Source of the DNA: Planctomycetota bacterium
GTDB taxonomy: Bacteria; Planctomycetota; UBA8742; UBA2392
DNA: 64,000 nt
Reading direction: 5' to 3'
Assembly (NCBI GenBank): GCA_025993795.1
Contig: JAMQHL010000006.1
Span: 1-64,000 of the forward strand
The notes under the pieces were generated by a model, which did no database searches, was not told where the DNA came from, and was given only the letters and a program-made list of their open reading frames with translations. Positions within the stretch are counted from its first letter, which is position 1. Every line of letters begins with the position of its first letter. This document shows, piece after piece, positions 32,684 to 42,194 of the stretch. The position numbers and the translations under genes are program-made.

Positions 32684-35278
32684 ATGAGCGAATCGAAATC
32701 CGCCACCTCTACCGCTGTCCAATCTGAAGCCCCGCTTGTGCCCATTCTGAGCAAGCCTGAATTGCTGGCACCCGCGGGTTCCCTGGAGGCGTTCTATGCA
32801 GCGATGGACCAGGGCGCCGACGCGGTATACCTGGGCCTGAAGAAGTTTTCTGCCCGCGACAACGCGGTGAACTTCAGCCCCGAAGACCTGGACTTTGCGG
32901 TCGGGCACGCGCGCAAGCTGGGGCGCAAGGTTTACGTCGCGGTCAACACCGTGATCCAGCAGACCGAATGGCCCGAGGTCTGCGAATCGCTGGCACTTTG
33001 CGAAGAGCTTGGCGTTGACGCCATCATACTGCAGGACATGGGCGTGATGCGCGCGGTGCGCGAACAGTTCCCGCGCCTGAAGTGGCACGCCAGCACCCAG
33101 ATGTTGATCCATAACGCCGAGGGCGCCCGCTGGGCCGAACGCAACGGGTTTGAACGCGTGATCCTGGCCCGCGAACTTACGCTGGACGAAATTGCAGCCA
33201 TCCAGCGCGCCAGCGGCATCCAGCTTGAGGTCTTCGTGCACGGCAGCCTGTGCTACAGCTACAGCGGCTTGTGCCTGTTCGCCAGCCAGGAAGAGGGCCG
33301 CAGCGGCAACCGCGGCAAGTGCACGTACATCTGCCGCGACACCTTCAAGACCGACAAGGGCCAGGGCAAGGCATTTTCGATGCGCGACCTGTTTGCCGCA
33401 GCCGACATCGGCCGGCTGGCGCAGCTGGGTGTGTCTTCGCTGAAGATCGAAGGCCGCCGCAAGCCGCCCCTGTATGTGGCGTGCGTGACTGACCTGTATC
33501 GCAAGCTGCTTGATGGCGTCGAGGTTGACATTCATGAGTACGAAGACCGGCTCAAGCTGATTTACGCGCGCGAGACCACGTCGCTGTTCCTGCACCAGAG
33601 TCACGGCGACGCCAAGGCCCAGGCCGACATTCGCGAAAGCGAACCCCAGGGCGTTCCGCTGGGCAAAGTCGAGGCAATCCGCGGCGACCGCATGCACTTT
33701 CGCGCAGACCGCGCGTTTGAACGCCACGACGGCATTCTGGCGCGCCACGCGACGAACCATGAGGATGGGGGCGTGCGCTTCGGCGCCGATCGTCTCAACC
33801 TCGCCGGCAAGCGCGTGTTCACGATCAACGCCGGCGAAGAAGTCAGCCTGCCCATTGAGCCCGGCGTGAAGGAAGGCGACGAGCTGCGGCTTGTGTCAAG
33901 CAACGCCATCAAGCGCCAGTACCCCACGGGCATCCCGCGCAAGCAGGAGCGCGCCCGCGTGCCCGTGCACCTGGACATCGCACTGAAGGTCAACCCCGGC
34001 GCCGGCAGGCTGGCAGAGTTGGGCATGCCCGGCTTGATCGAGATTGTCGGCCGTGTCTTCAACCTTGAGCTGCGGCGCGAGTACCCGTGCAAGCTGTTGT
34101 TCGCGGACCGCCAGCCGCTGGATGAAGACCGCCTGCACGAGTTCTTTGACCGGCTTGGCAGCACGCGCTTTGAACTGCGCAACTTCAACGCCGTGATCCC
34201 GGCGGGCGTGTTCATCCCGGCTGCTGAAGTCAATGAAGCGCGCCGGCAGTTTTTTGAGGACCTGGAAGCGGCGGTGTTGGCATCGCGCGTCAAGAACCAC
34301 CTGGATGCAGCAGCGGCCGTGACGGCCGAGCCGCAACAGCCGATCGACGAGAACGCGTTGCCGCCCACGCGGTTCGCGGCGCTGGTGGACCGTGCGGAGT
34401 ACATTCCTGCTTTGCCGCTGGAACATCTGCATGAAGTCGTGCTCGACATTGCGCACGGCACAAAGGACAGCGTGCTGGATGCGTGGGAAGAGCATGGCGA
34501 CAAGTTGCGCATCCAGGTGCCGATCATCCTGCGCTCATGGAACGCGCCGATGGTGGCGGCCAAGCTGCACAGCTTGTGGGAAAAGGGTGCCAGGCGCTTC
34601 CAGGTTGCCAACCTGGGCGGGTTTGAGTTCATCGCCCGCGCCGCCGGAATTGACAAGAAGCGCCGTGTGAACACCGCGCAGATCATGCGGCGCTCACGCA
34701 GCATCAGCCCGCGCGCGGGTGTTGCGATCTATGAGCCGCAGGTGCCCGAGTTTGAGCGTCACGGCATTGACGTGTCAACAGATTGGCCGTGCTACACAAT
34801 GAGCCGCGAAACGGCCCGAAGCTGGATTGAGCAGGGCGTGTCGCGCATCACGCTCAGCATTGAAGATGGCATCGACAACATGCGCGAGATCCTGCGCGAG
34901 TTCGCCAGCGTCAGCGACGTCGTGGTGTACCAGGACACGCCGCTGTTTACCGCCGAGACCTGCGTGTATGCCAACATGCTCGGGCATTGCCCCGGCAAAG
35001 CCAAGTGCGACTTTACCAGCATGGAAATGATCGCGCCGGATGGCCGCAAGTATCTTGCCCTCGACAACTGGTGTCAGACCATCATCTTGGGCGAGCAGGC
35101 CTACTGCCTTGGCAGCCGCATCCGCGAGCTTGAGAAAGCGGGCGCCCACCGCTTCCGGCTCGACTTCACAAACCGCGCTTACACGCCCCCGCAGATCCGC
35201 CAGATCTGTGAGCAGGTGATGAACGCCCAGGCCGTACCCCAGACCCACGAAGGCAACTGGACCCGCGGCTTGCAGTAG
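32684..35278 (+). CDS. Peptidase U32-family protein (RlhA/TrhP relatives)
   Basis: The product is 864 aa from ATG 32684 (GGAAAGGCCGAAT). The N-terminal half is a U32 domain: ELLAPAGSLEAFYAAMDQGA, then KVYVAVNTVIQQTEWPEVCE, then the signature LEVFVHGSLCYSYSGLC with the NRGKCTYICRDTF cysteines. A DUF3656-like insert follows. The C-terminal half has a second barrel-like region with more cysteines (AETCVYANMLGHCPGKAKC, and YLALDNWCQTIIL). U32 proteins include enzymes for 5-hydroxycytidine or 5-hydroxyuridine in RNA, which use Fe-S clusters and prephenate, as well as older 'collagenase' annotations. It is longer than RlhA (~650 aa) because of the extra C-terminal part. RNA hydroxylation is the likelier role. 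Confidence 0.88.
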   Translation: MSESKSATSTAVQSEAPLVPILSKPELLAPAGSLEAFYAAMDQGADAVYLGLKKFSARDNAVNFSPEDLDFAVGHARKLGRKVYVAVNTVIQQTEWPEVCESLALCEELGVDAIILQDMGVMRAVREQFPRLKWHASTQMLIHNAEGARWAERNGFERVILARELTLDEIAAIQRASGIQLEVFVHGSLCYSYSGLCLFASQEEGRSGNRGKCTYICRDTFKTDKGQGKAFSMRDLFAAADIGRLAQLGVSSLKIEGRRKPPLYVACVTDLYRKLLDGVEVDIHEYEDRLKLIYARETTSLFLHQSHGDAKAQADIRESEPQGVPLGKVEAIRGDRMHFRADRAFERHDGILARHATNHEDGGVRFGADRLNLAGKRVFTINAGEEVSLPIEPGVKEGDELRLVSSNAIKRQYPTGIPRKQERARVPVHLDIALKVNPGAGRLAELGMPGLIEIVGRVFNLELRREYPCKLLFADRQPLDEDRLHEFFDRLGSTRFELRNFNAVIPAGVFIPAAEVNEARRQFFEDLEAAVLASRVKNHLDAAAAVTAEPQQPIDENALPPTRFAALVDRAEYIPALPLEHLHEVVLDIAHGTKDSVLDAWEEHGDKLRIQVPIILRSWNAPMVAAKLHSLWEKGARRFQVANLGGFEFIARAAGIDKKRRVNTAQIMRRSRSISPRAGVAIYEPQVPEFERHGIDVSTDWPCYTMSRETARSWIEQGVSRITLSIEDGIDNMREILREFASVSDVVVYQDTPLFTAETCVYANMLGHCPGKAKCDFTSMEMIAPDGRKYLALDNWCQTIILGEQAYCLGSRIRELEKAGAHRFRLDFTNRAYTPPQIRQICEQVMNAQAVPQTHEGNWTRGLQ

Positions 35279-35391
35279 GGTCGCGTTGCATCCGCATCTG
35301 CCATCTTGACAGTCGGTGCAAACCCGCTAAGCCATCGGAATGGCGGGCGTGCTTTCGGCGTTCAACCTGCCCAAATGGCACCGGAACAAAC

Positions 35392-36763
<1,372 letters not shown>

Positions 36764-36771
<8 letters not shown>

Positions 36772-37105
36772 TCTTGCTGATCAGCGTGACGTGGGCGATC
36801 TTGTCGTCGCGAATGCGATAGATGGCAACGGCGCGCCGTGTGTTGCCGTCTTTGCGCCCGAGCACGGTTTCGTCGTCGATCACCCAGTCGCCTGCGGTGA
36901 TGCGATGGGTGATCATCGCCATCTGGTTCGGGTTCTCGCGGAAAAGCGGTCCGTAGATCTCGCGCAGTTGTGCCAACCCCTTGCAGCGCACCGTGCCGTC
37001 ACCATCCACGACCTCGATGTCGTCTGTGTACGTGGCCGCAAACGCGTCAATGTCACAGGCGTTGTAAGCGTCAAGTTGCTTCTGGACGATCTCTTCCGGC
37101 GTCAT
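36764..37105 (-). CDS. SnoaL/NTF2-like protein (ketosteroid isomerase fold)
   Basis: The 113-aa protein has the whole domain typical of nuclear transport factor 2-like proteins: MTPEEIVQKQLDAYNACDID, FAATYTDDIEVVDGDG, RCKGLAQLREIYGPLF and AIYRIRDDKIAHVTLI. Such folds act as small isomerases, hydrolases or ligand binders, and the active residues cannot be assigned. It overlaps the end of the ntrC-type gene by 8 bp on the opposite strand, and the upstream membrane-protein gene by 35 bp on the same strand, which suggests translational coupling with it. Confidence 0.85.
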
Positions 37106-37541
37106 CGTCTGCTTTCTCGTACCGCTTCTTTGTGAACATCAGTGCAACGACAAATCCCGGAACCGCAGCGGCGAGCGTTCCGAGCAGGCCGCCAAACGCC
37201 AGCCGGATCAACTGCATGGCCGGCGCCTCGCCATCTGGACTCCGCGACAGATCAGTGCCATGAAAGTACGCGCCGACAAGGCCGAACGTTGCGCCTGCGA
37301 CGCAAATGGCCGTCCAGAGCTGTTTTCCCCGCACGTCCAGCACCACGCGGACTGGCGCCAGGTCAGCTGGAGGGCGCTGTTCAGGAGGAACGTAGGGCGC
37401 GCTGCGCGGGATCATGCCAATGTAGTTCTCGAAACTGTTGGCCGCGCTCAACCACTGGTGAAACTTGCGTTCGCCCTCGACAGGGTCGCCAACGGTATTG
37501 TCATCCGGCAGGTCTTCGGCACGCGGTTTCATGGTCGCCAT
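37071..37541 (-). CDS. Small membrane protein of unknown function
   Basis: The 156-aa protein has a polar N-terminal ~75 residues (WLSAANSFENYIGMIPRSAP) and two hydrophobic helices (LWTAICVAGATFGLVGAYF, LAFGGLLGTLAAAVPGFVVA), and ends basic/acidic (KKRYEKADDDAGRDRPEAT). The start is ATG 37541 or ATG 37532. It overlaps the NTF2-like gene by 35 bp, so the two are one transcription unit. It is divergent from the DUF4097-like gene. No known family. Confidence 0.7.
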   Translation of the reverse strand: MATMKPRAEDLPDDNTVGDPVEGERKFHQWLSAANSFENYIGMIPRSAPYVPPEQRPPADLAPVRVVLDVRGKQLWTAICVAGATFGLVGAYFHGTDLSRSPDGEAPAMQLIRLAFGGLLGTLAAAVPGFVVALMFTKKRYEKADDDAGRDRPEAT

Positions 37542-37590
37542 GATACTGAAATCGTGGCCGTCAGTCCCCTAATCATCACCGGAGGCCAAC

Positions 37591-38352
37591 ATGATGTTCC
37601 TGAACAATACAGAAATCGGCACCGTCACGCGCGTCGTCGGCATTGAGCCCGGCGTTGACTGCATCGTCATCGAGAACGGCATCGGCGACGTCAAGGTCGA
37701 AGCCGGCCGCCCCGGCATCGTTGAAGTCATAGCCCGCTTCAAGGCAAGTCGCGACGCAGCACCCGTGAGCGACCGCGACGTGGAAATCACGCAGGGCGAC
37801 GGCTGCATGAAGATTCGTGCATCCGACGCCGCCATCGGCGCGCGCCGCGTCAGCTACGAAGTGCGCGTACCCATGGCCATCAACGTCAAGGTCAAGGTCG
37901 CCGTCGGCGGCATTGACGTGAAGGGCCTGAGCGGTGAACACAGCCTGCGCACCGGCGTCGGTGTCATCACCGTCGAAGCCGAACGCATCGCGGGTGACAG
38001 CCACTTCCGCGCAGGTACCGGCAAGGCGAACATCTCAACCCATCGCCTGGAAGGCCGCGTACAAGGCCATATCGGTGCGGGCAACATCACGCTGAAGGCT
38101 GGCTCGGCCATGCTCGAGAGTGCGAACTTCAAAGCCGCAACCGGCAACATTCACCTGCATCTGCCGGTGACGTTCATTGGGCAGATTGACTTCAAAAGCG
38201 CCATGGGCGGCGTGAAGCTGAACAACGACATTCACCTGGTGCCGTTACAGACCACGCTGGTCGGCAGCCGCGCAAAGGGCGCCCTGGGGCAGGGGCCCGG
38301 GTTGGTCCGCGCGTCCGTCGCGGTCGGCACAATTTCGCTTGAACGCAAGTAA
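37591..38352 (+). CDS. DUF4097/adhesin-like beta-solenoid protein
   Basis: The 253-aa protein starts after CCGGAGGCCAAC. It consists of short alternating beta-strands with a recurring G-x-(I/V)-x-(V/L) pattern: GIGDVKVEAGRPGIVEVIAR, AVGGIDVKGLSG, GVGVITVEAERIAG, GTGKANISTHRLEG, GAGNITLKAGSA, ATGNIHLHLP, AMGGVKLNNDIHL. This matches the DUF4097/DUF4098 beta-solenoid family ('putative adhesin'), whose function is unclear. No signal peptide is seen, so a cytoplasmic or peripheral location is likely. The gene is followed by the SRP RNA terminator on the opposite strand. Confidence 0.8.
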   Translation: MMFLNNTEIGTVTRVVGIEPGVDCIVIENGIGDVKVEAGRPGIVEVIARFKASRDAAPVSDRDVEITQGDGCMKIRASDAAIGARRVSYEVRVPMAINVKVKVAVGGIDVKGLSGEHSLRTGVGVITVEAERIAGDSHFRAGTGKANISTHRLEGRVQGHIGAGNITLKAGSAMLESANFKAATGNIHLHLPVTFIGQIDFKSAMGGVKLNNDIHLVPLQTTLVGSRAKGALGQGPGLVRASVAVGTISLERK

Positions 38353-38370
38353 CGCTGCGGCGCGCGGACC

Positions 38371-38402
38371 TAAAAGAAAAGCGGACGGCAATCGCCGTCC
38401 GC
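38371..38402 (-). terminator. Rho-independent terminator of the SRP RNA
   Basis: A perfect 9-bp stem GCGGACGGC/GCCGTCCGC (38381-38389 with 38394-38402) with a 4-nt loop is followed on the minus strand by TTTTCTTTTA. It directly follows the 3' end of the SRP RNA. The same hairpin may serve the + strand gene that ends at 38352. Confidence 0.85.
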
Positions 38403-38410
38403 TTGAGTTA

Positions 38411-38489
38411 GGTGGGCGCACCCGAGGGGGTTCGCTATGGCTGCTTCCTTTCGGACCTGACCAGGTTCACGGCCTCTCGCCGCGCCCAC
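38411..38489 (-). ncRNA. ffs: Small bacterial signal recognition particle RNA (4.5S type)
   Basis: On the minus strand, GGTCAGGTCCGAAAGGAAGC is followed directly by AGCC. This is the conserved SRP helix 8 core with the internal loops that bind Ffh. The distal stem closes with GTGGGCGC near 38489 and GCGCCCAC near 38411, giving a hairpin of about 79 nt. It is the short form without the Alu domain found in many Gram-negative bacteria. With Ffh it targets nascent membrane proteins to FtsY. It has its own promoter (38494-38521) and terminator (38371-38402). Confidence 0.95.
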
Positions 38490-38493
38490 AACT

Positions 38494-38521
38494 ACAGTAT
38501 CCGCGCAGCATCGCAGGTCAA
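38494..38521 (-). promoter_or_regulatory. Sigma-70 type promoter of the SRP RNA
   Basis: On the minus strand, TTGACC (38516-38521) and TACTGT (38494-38499) are separated by 16 bp. The expected start, about 5-7 nt downstream, coincides with the 5' end of the SRP RNA fold near 38489. This promoter lies within the upstream part of a longer + strand frame, which argues that the neighbouring protein starts only at 38576. Confidence 0.7.
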
Positions 38522-38575
38522 GGGATGGTTCGGGCCAACCTGGACGTTCTCACTGCGTTGAACATTGGGGTGAAC

Positions 38576-39526
38576 ATGCCGCGAGTTCTTGTACTGCTGT
38601 TGATTCTTGCGGCGCCACTGGCGGCGCAGGACACCGAGAGCTTAAGCGGTTCCGTGCCCGGTGATCGACGCCTGACGCTGCTGTATGAAATCGACTTCGG
38701 CCCCGGCAGCACAAGCTGGACGCTGGCTTGCGGCCTTACCACCAACGCCGTTGGCGGCTTGATTGTGCGGCTGATCGACCTCGATGGCCTCGCATCCAGC
38801 GCGGTACCGAACCCGACTTCCGTGGACGAGGCAGTCGTGCTCGGCGCGGGCACAGCCAATGCTGCCCTCAGTGGCAACTACAGCGGCGTACGCGAGTTTG
38901 CAGTTGAGATCGAAACCGCGCAGGGCAGTGCCGCGTCGGACTATTCTGGCAGCCTTACGAGCAATGCCGGACAGATCGAATTCGTGATGCAGGACCAGAT
39001 CATTCTTGGGGCCGGCGGCTTGAAGACGGCGGTTAAGCGATTCGCATTCTGGGACGGCACAGTGCCCGCAGGGTCCATCGTGCCGGTTGGCCTTGAGCTT
39101 GATTTCGGCCCGTCGCCACGGACCGTATTTCTGCGCTTCGAGGGTGTGGGCACAAACATGGAGCGCATTGAGCTGTTTGACACCACCGGCGGCTCGGCAT
39201 TGTCGCTGGCGACGTTCACCAACCCGACTGGCGGAGACGTCACCGCCGTGCCGCTGACACACAGCGGCAAGGTCTACATTCGCGTGAACTGCAAAGCGTT
39301 CGCGGGCCAGAACGGCAGCGCGGCGTGGGCCATCAACGCGCCCAGCGGCATCAGCGTGCGGCGCGTCGGCAGCAGCGACAACCAGGGCGGCACCAAGACT
39401 GAATGCAGCACCGCGCCGGCACAATCACCGGCGTGGGCGCTGGCACTGCTGTTTGCCGTTGCGGTAGTGTCGCTGCGTCTTGCTGGCACGAAACGAAGCC
39501 GGCCCGTCAAGGTCAACGCGAGTTAG
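38576..39526 (+). CDS. Secreted beta-rich protein with C-terminal CST sorting tail
   Basis: The product is 316 aa from ATG 38576. The longer frame from 38339 runs through the SRP RNA and is rejected. The signal peptide is VLVLLLILAAPLAAQ. The body is beta-rich with no named domain (TLLYEIDFGPGSTSWTLACG, GNYSGVREFAVEIETAQGSA, VYIRVNCKAFAGQNG), resembling PPC/GEVED-type modules of surface proteins. The end is NQGGTKTECSTAPAQSP, then a hydrophobic helix (WALALLFAVAVVSLRLA), then a basic tail. This is the Cys-containing tripartite tail shared with four other proteins in the window. The stop overlaps the moeB-rhodanese stop by 4 bp. Confidence 0.82.
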   Translation: MPRVLVLLLILAAPLAAQDTESLSGSVPGDRRLTLLYEIDFGPGSTSWTLACGLTTNAVGGLIVRLIDLDGLASSAVPNPTSVDEAVVLGAGTANAALSGNYSGVREFAVEIETAQGSAASDYSGSLTSNAGQIEFVMQDQIILGAGGLKTAVKRFAFWDGTVPAGSIVPVGLELDFGPSPRTVFLRFEGVGTNMERIELFDTTGGSALSLATFTNPTGGDVTAVPLTHSGKVYIRVNCKAFAGQNGSAAWAINAPSGISVRRVGSSDNQGGTKTECSTAPAQSPAWALALLFAVAVVSLRLAGTKRSRPVKVNAS

Positions 39527-40716
39527 TACTTGGCGCTGGTGGGGTCTACTTCGTCGCTCCAGCGCAGCATGCCGCCGATCATATTTTTGACTTTGTGGAA
39601 GCCCTGCTCTTTCAGAAAGCGCACGACCTGACCAGATCGCTGGCCGCTGCGTCAGTAGAACACCAGCTCTGCGTCTTTCTTGCTCTCGAGTTCCTGCCAG
39701 CGCTGCCCGAACTCGGGCAGCGGAATCCACGCGTCGTAGGGCAGCTTGCAGATGTCCAGCTCATTGGCGTTGCGCACGTCCACCAGGTACGGCTTGTCGC
39801 CCGCATCCATGCGCGCCTTGAGCTGCGCGGGCGTGATTTCGTCGGCATTCACGGCTGCATTCTCCTGTGCCTGGCGCGCCTTGGCGGCTTCTTCGTCGTT
39901 GGGCACACCGCAGAACTGGTGGTAGTCGATCAGCTCATGGATCGTGCGGTTCTTGCCACAGATCGGGCATTCCGGGTCCTGGCGGATTTTCAGTTCGCGA
40001 AACTTCATGCCAAGCGCGTCAAACACCATCAGGCGGCCTTTCAGCGGCTCACCGATTCCCGTCAGCACCTTGATTGTTTCCAGCGCCTGGATGCAGCCGA
40101 CAATCCCCGGCAGCACGCCCAGCACGCCGCCCTCCGCACAGCTTGGCACCATGCCCGGCGGCGGCGGATCAGGGTACAGGCAGCGGTAGCACGGCCCGCC
40201 CGGCAATCCGAACACCGTTGCCTGGCCGTCAAAGCGGAAGATGCTGGCGTAGCTGTTGGGCTTGCCCTCAAGCACACAGGCATCGTTGACTAGATAGCGC
40301 GTCGGAAAGTTATCGGTGCCGTCGGCGACCACGTCGTAGTCGCGCACAATCTGGCGCGCGTTGGCGCTGCTGAGCGCGACCTCATGGATCACGACATCCA
40401 CGTTCGGGTTCAGGTCTTTGATACGGTTCTTTGCGCTGACCACCTTGCGAACACCGACGGTGCTTTGCCCGTGGATAATCTGGCGTTGCAGGTTTGAAAC
40501 CTCCACAACGTCGAAGTCCACAATGCCGATGCGGCCGACGCCGGCCGCCGCAAGATACATCGCCAGCGGCGAGCCCAGCCCGCCGGCACCCACGCACAGT
40601 ACGCTGGAGCGTTTGAGTTTCTCCTGCCCGGCTTTGCCGAATTCGGGCAGGATAAGGTGGCGCGCATAGCGCTGAAGTTCTTCGTTGCTCAAAAGCGGTG
40701 CTGCGGTCGCAGTCAT
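39523..40716 (-). CDS. MoeB/ThiF-type adenylyltransferase fused to rhodanese, in-frame TGA at the catalytic position (putative selenoprotein)
   Basis: The product is 397 aa from ATG 40716. Residues 1-270 are an E1-like enzyme: ATP loop GAGGLGS (43-49), R/D residues, zinc cysteines C176/C179 and C250/C253, and C193 in SCAEGGVLG. It adenylates a ubiquitin-like sulfur carrier (MoaD or ThiS type). Residues ~295-397 are a rhodanese domain. At codon 355 a TGA (39652-39654) follows VFY and is followed in frame by RSGQRSGQVVRFLKEQGFHK, then a short motif, then MLRWSDEVDPTSAKY and TAA. The TGA is exactly the catalytic Cys of the CRSGQR loop. A hairpin with GGUC loop lies at the SECIS distance (39624-39639). 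The extended end overlaps the convergent gene by 4 bp; without recoding a 125-bp gap would remain. Calling the gene at TGA would remove the active site. Confidence 0.88.
39624..39639 (-). promoter_or_regulatory. Bacterial SECIS-like hairpin in the moeB-rhodanese gene
   Basis: On the minus strand CGATCT-GGTC-AGGTCG forms a 6-bp stem (one U-G pair) with loop GGUC at nucleotides 22-25 counted from the U of the UGA. In E. coli fdhF the SelB-recognised loop has the same GGUC bases at the same positions. This is direct support for selenocysteine insertion. Confidence 0.75.
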
Positions 40717-41207
40717 TGCGAAGTCCCCAAACATCCACGGCCCGTGGAGGCGCAATGGTAGCGCCCGCCGCAGTCCATTCAATCGGCCGACCGGCCAATG
40801 CCGGGTCGGCGTGCCGCGTGCGCAAATGCGCAAACGGGCCATCGGGGGGCCATCGGGTATGAAGTACCGGATGCAGTTGCCGGCGTTGAATTCCGGCGTT
40901 CTTTGTGCTGATGCGCCCGGCCGCAACTGTCAGGCATCTGCCCGGTGCAACAGCGTTGCCCCATCTTGGTTGATCTCAGCCAACTGTCCTTTGGCCCCAT
41001 CTACTGCGATGGCGCTCGATGACTTCAGTGCTTGGATGGCGGAGGATGCTCTCAAGTACACGTTGAGCGGCCTTTGCCCTTCGATACTTGTTTGCGCGCT
41101 CGGTTAAGTTCTGTGCGTCGGTCGGCCAGCGTTGTTTCCGTGAATCAACGCAGCTTAGCAGCCTCGAAGGCAGTGCAAACGGGCGCGTTGGTCGCTAGAT
41201 TGCCCGG
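40717..41207. other. 490-bp region without a clear gene
   Basis: This stretch lies between the moeB-rhodanese start (minus) and the K+ channel start (plus), so it holds divergent control regions. A ~43-codon minus-strand ORF (GTG 41061 to TGA 40930, ending GATLLHRADA) has some coding-like codon use, but no clear start signal or family. A hairpin GCCGACC/GGTCGGC (40786-40810) and short direct repeats GCCATCGGGG and CCATCGGG (around 40840-40860) are also present. No tRNA or known riboswitch is seen. Confidence 0.4.
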
Positions 41208-42041
41208 ATGCCCAGCAAAGCAGAAAAGAACCCGGCGACCGGCTGGCGTGAGCGCATGCACGAAGTGATCTTCGAGGCCGACACGACCGCAGGCAAAGTC
41301 TTTGATGTCGCACTGCTGGTGCTGATTCTGGGCAGCATTCTCGCGGTGATGCTTGAGAGCGTTCCCGAACTGGTAGCCGACCCCCGCTGGCGGCTGTGGC
41401 TGCGCGTCACGGAATGGACGCTGACGGGCCTGTTCGCGATTGAATACATCCTGCGCCTGCTGTGCGTGCGAAAGCCACTGCGCTACGCGGCCAGCTTCTT
41501 TGGTGTGATTGACCTGCTGGCGATTCTTCCTGCGCCGATCTCTTTGCTGTTCCCTGGCAGCCAGTCTTTTGCCGTCATCCGGTCGTTCCGTCTTTTGCGC
41601 GCCTTCCGCGTGTTCAAGCTGGCCCACTTCCTGACCGAGGCAAAGCAGCTTCGCAAGGCGCTGATTGCGGGCTGGCCCAAAATTGCGGTGTTCCTGATGA
41701 CGGTGCTGGTGTTGATCGTCGTTGTCGGTACCGCGATGTACGTGATTGAAGGCCCGGAGGCCGGCTTCACCTCGATTCCGCTAAGCATGTACTGGGCGAT
41801 CGTCACGGTAACGACGGTCGGCTACGGCGACATTGCGCCACAGACCTCGCTGGGCAAGGCCGTCGCCGCGATGATGATGATCTGCGGCTACGCGCTGATC
41901 GTTGTTCCGACCGGCGTCATCGGCGCGGAGTTGAGCAAAGGAATGAAGCAACCCGTCAGCACGCAGGCCTGCACCAGTTGCGGGGCTGGTGGCCACGACT
42001 CAGACGCGAAGTTCTGCCGCGCCTGCGGCGAGAAGCTATAG
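41208..42041 (+). CDS. Voltage-gated-type potassium channel with C-terminal zinc ribbon
   Basis: The 277-aa product has six hydrophobic segments. The S4-like helix is regularly spaced with Arg (R125, R128, R131, R134 in VIRSFRLLRAFRVFK). The pore has TVGYGD (203-208), the K+ selectivity filter, with the pore helix SIPLSMYWAIVTV before it. It resembles bacterial Kv channels (KvAP-like). After the last helix, residues ~255-277 form a small zinc ribbon (CTSCGAGG...FCRACGEKL). The ribbon is an unusual cytoplasmic add-on that may bind zinc or an interacting protein. The start at ATG 41208 has a weak ribosome binding site. Confidence 0.9.
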   Translation: MPSKAEKNPATGWRERMHEVIFEADTTAGKVFDVALLVLILGSILAVMLESVPELVADPRWRLWLRVTEWTLTGLFAIEYILRLLCVRKPLRYAASFFGVIDLLAILPAPISLLFPGSQSFAVIRSFRLLRAFRVFKLAHFLTEAKQLRKALIAGWPKIAVFLMTVLVLIVVVGTAMYVIEGPEAGFTSIPLSMYWAIVTVTTVGYGDIAPQTSLGKAVAAMMMICGYALIVVPTGVIGAELSKGMKQPVSTQACTSCGAGGHDSDAKFCRACGEKL

Positions 42042-42194
42042 CCCGCGCGACCACTCCGAGCGCAGTGGGTCTCACCGCGCAGGGCGCCCGGCTACGCTGA
42101 AAGCTGCATTCGGCTGGCCCGCACGCGGGTGGCGTGGTAGACTTGCCCTTGCGTAGGGACACGGCCTTCCTGAACTCGTCGTCGCGAGGAAGCA

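Noticed and set aside
38339..38575. Extended + strand start of the secreted protein at 38339
   Set aside because: The stretch runs through the SRP RNA and its terminator and gives no signal-peptide sequence. ATG 38576 gives a clean signal peptide.
40717..40926. Longer start of the MoeB gene
   Set aside because: The added residues (RPGASAQRTPEF...) are not protein-like. ATG 40716 with GGGGACTTCGCA fits MoeB homologues.
40930..41061. 43-codon minus-strand ORF upstream of MoeB as a Sec gene joined through its TGA
   Set aside because: No SECIS-like hairpin and no coherent protein after its TGA. The downstream codons are non-protein-like up to the MoeB start.
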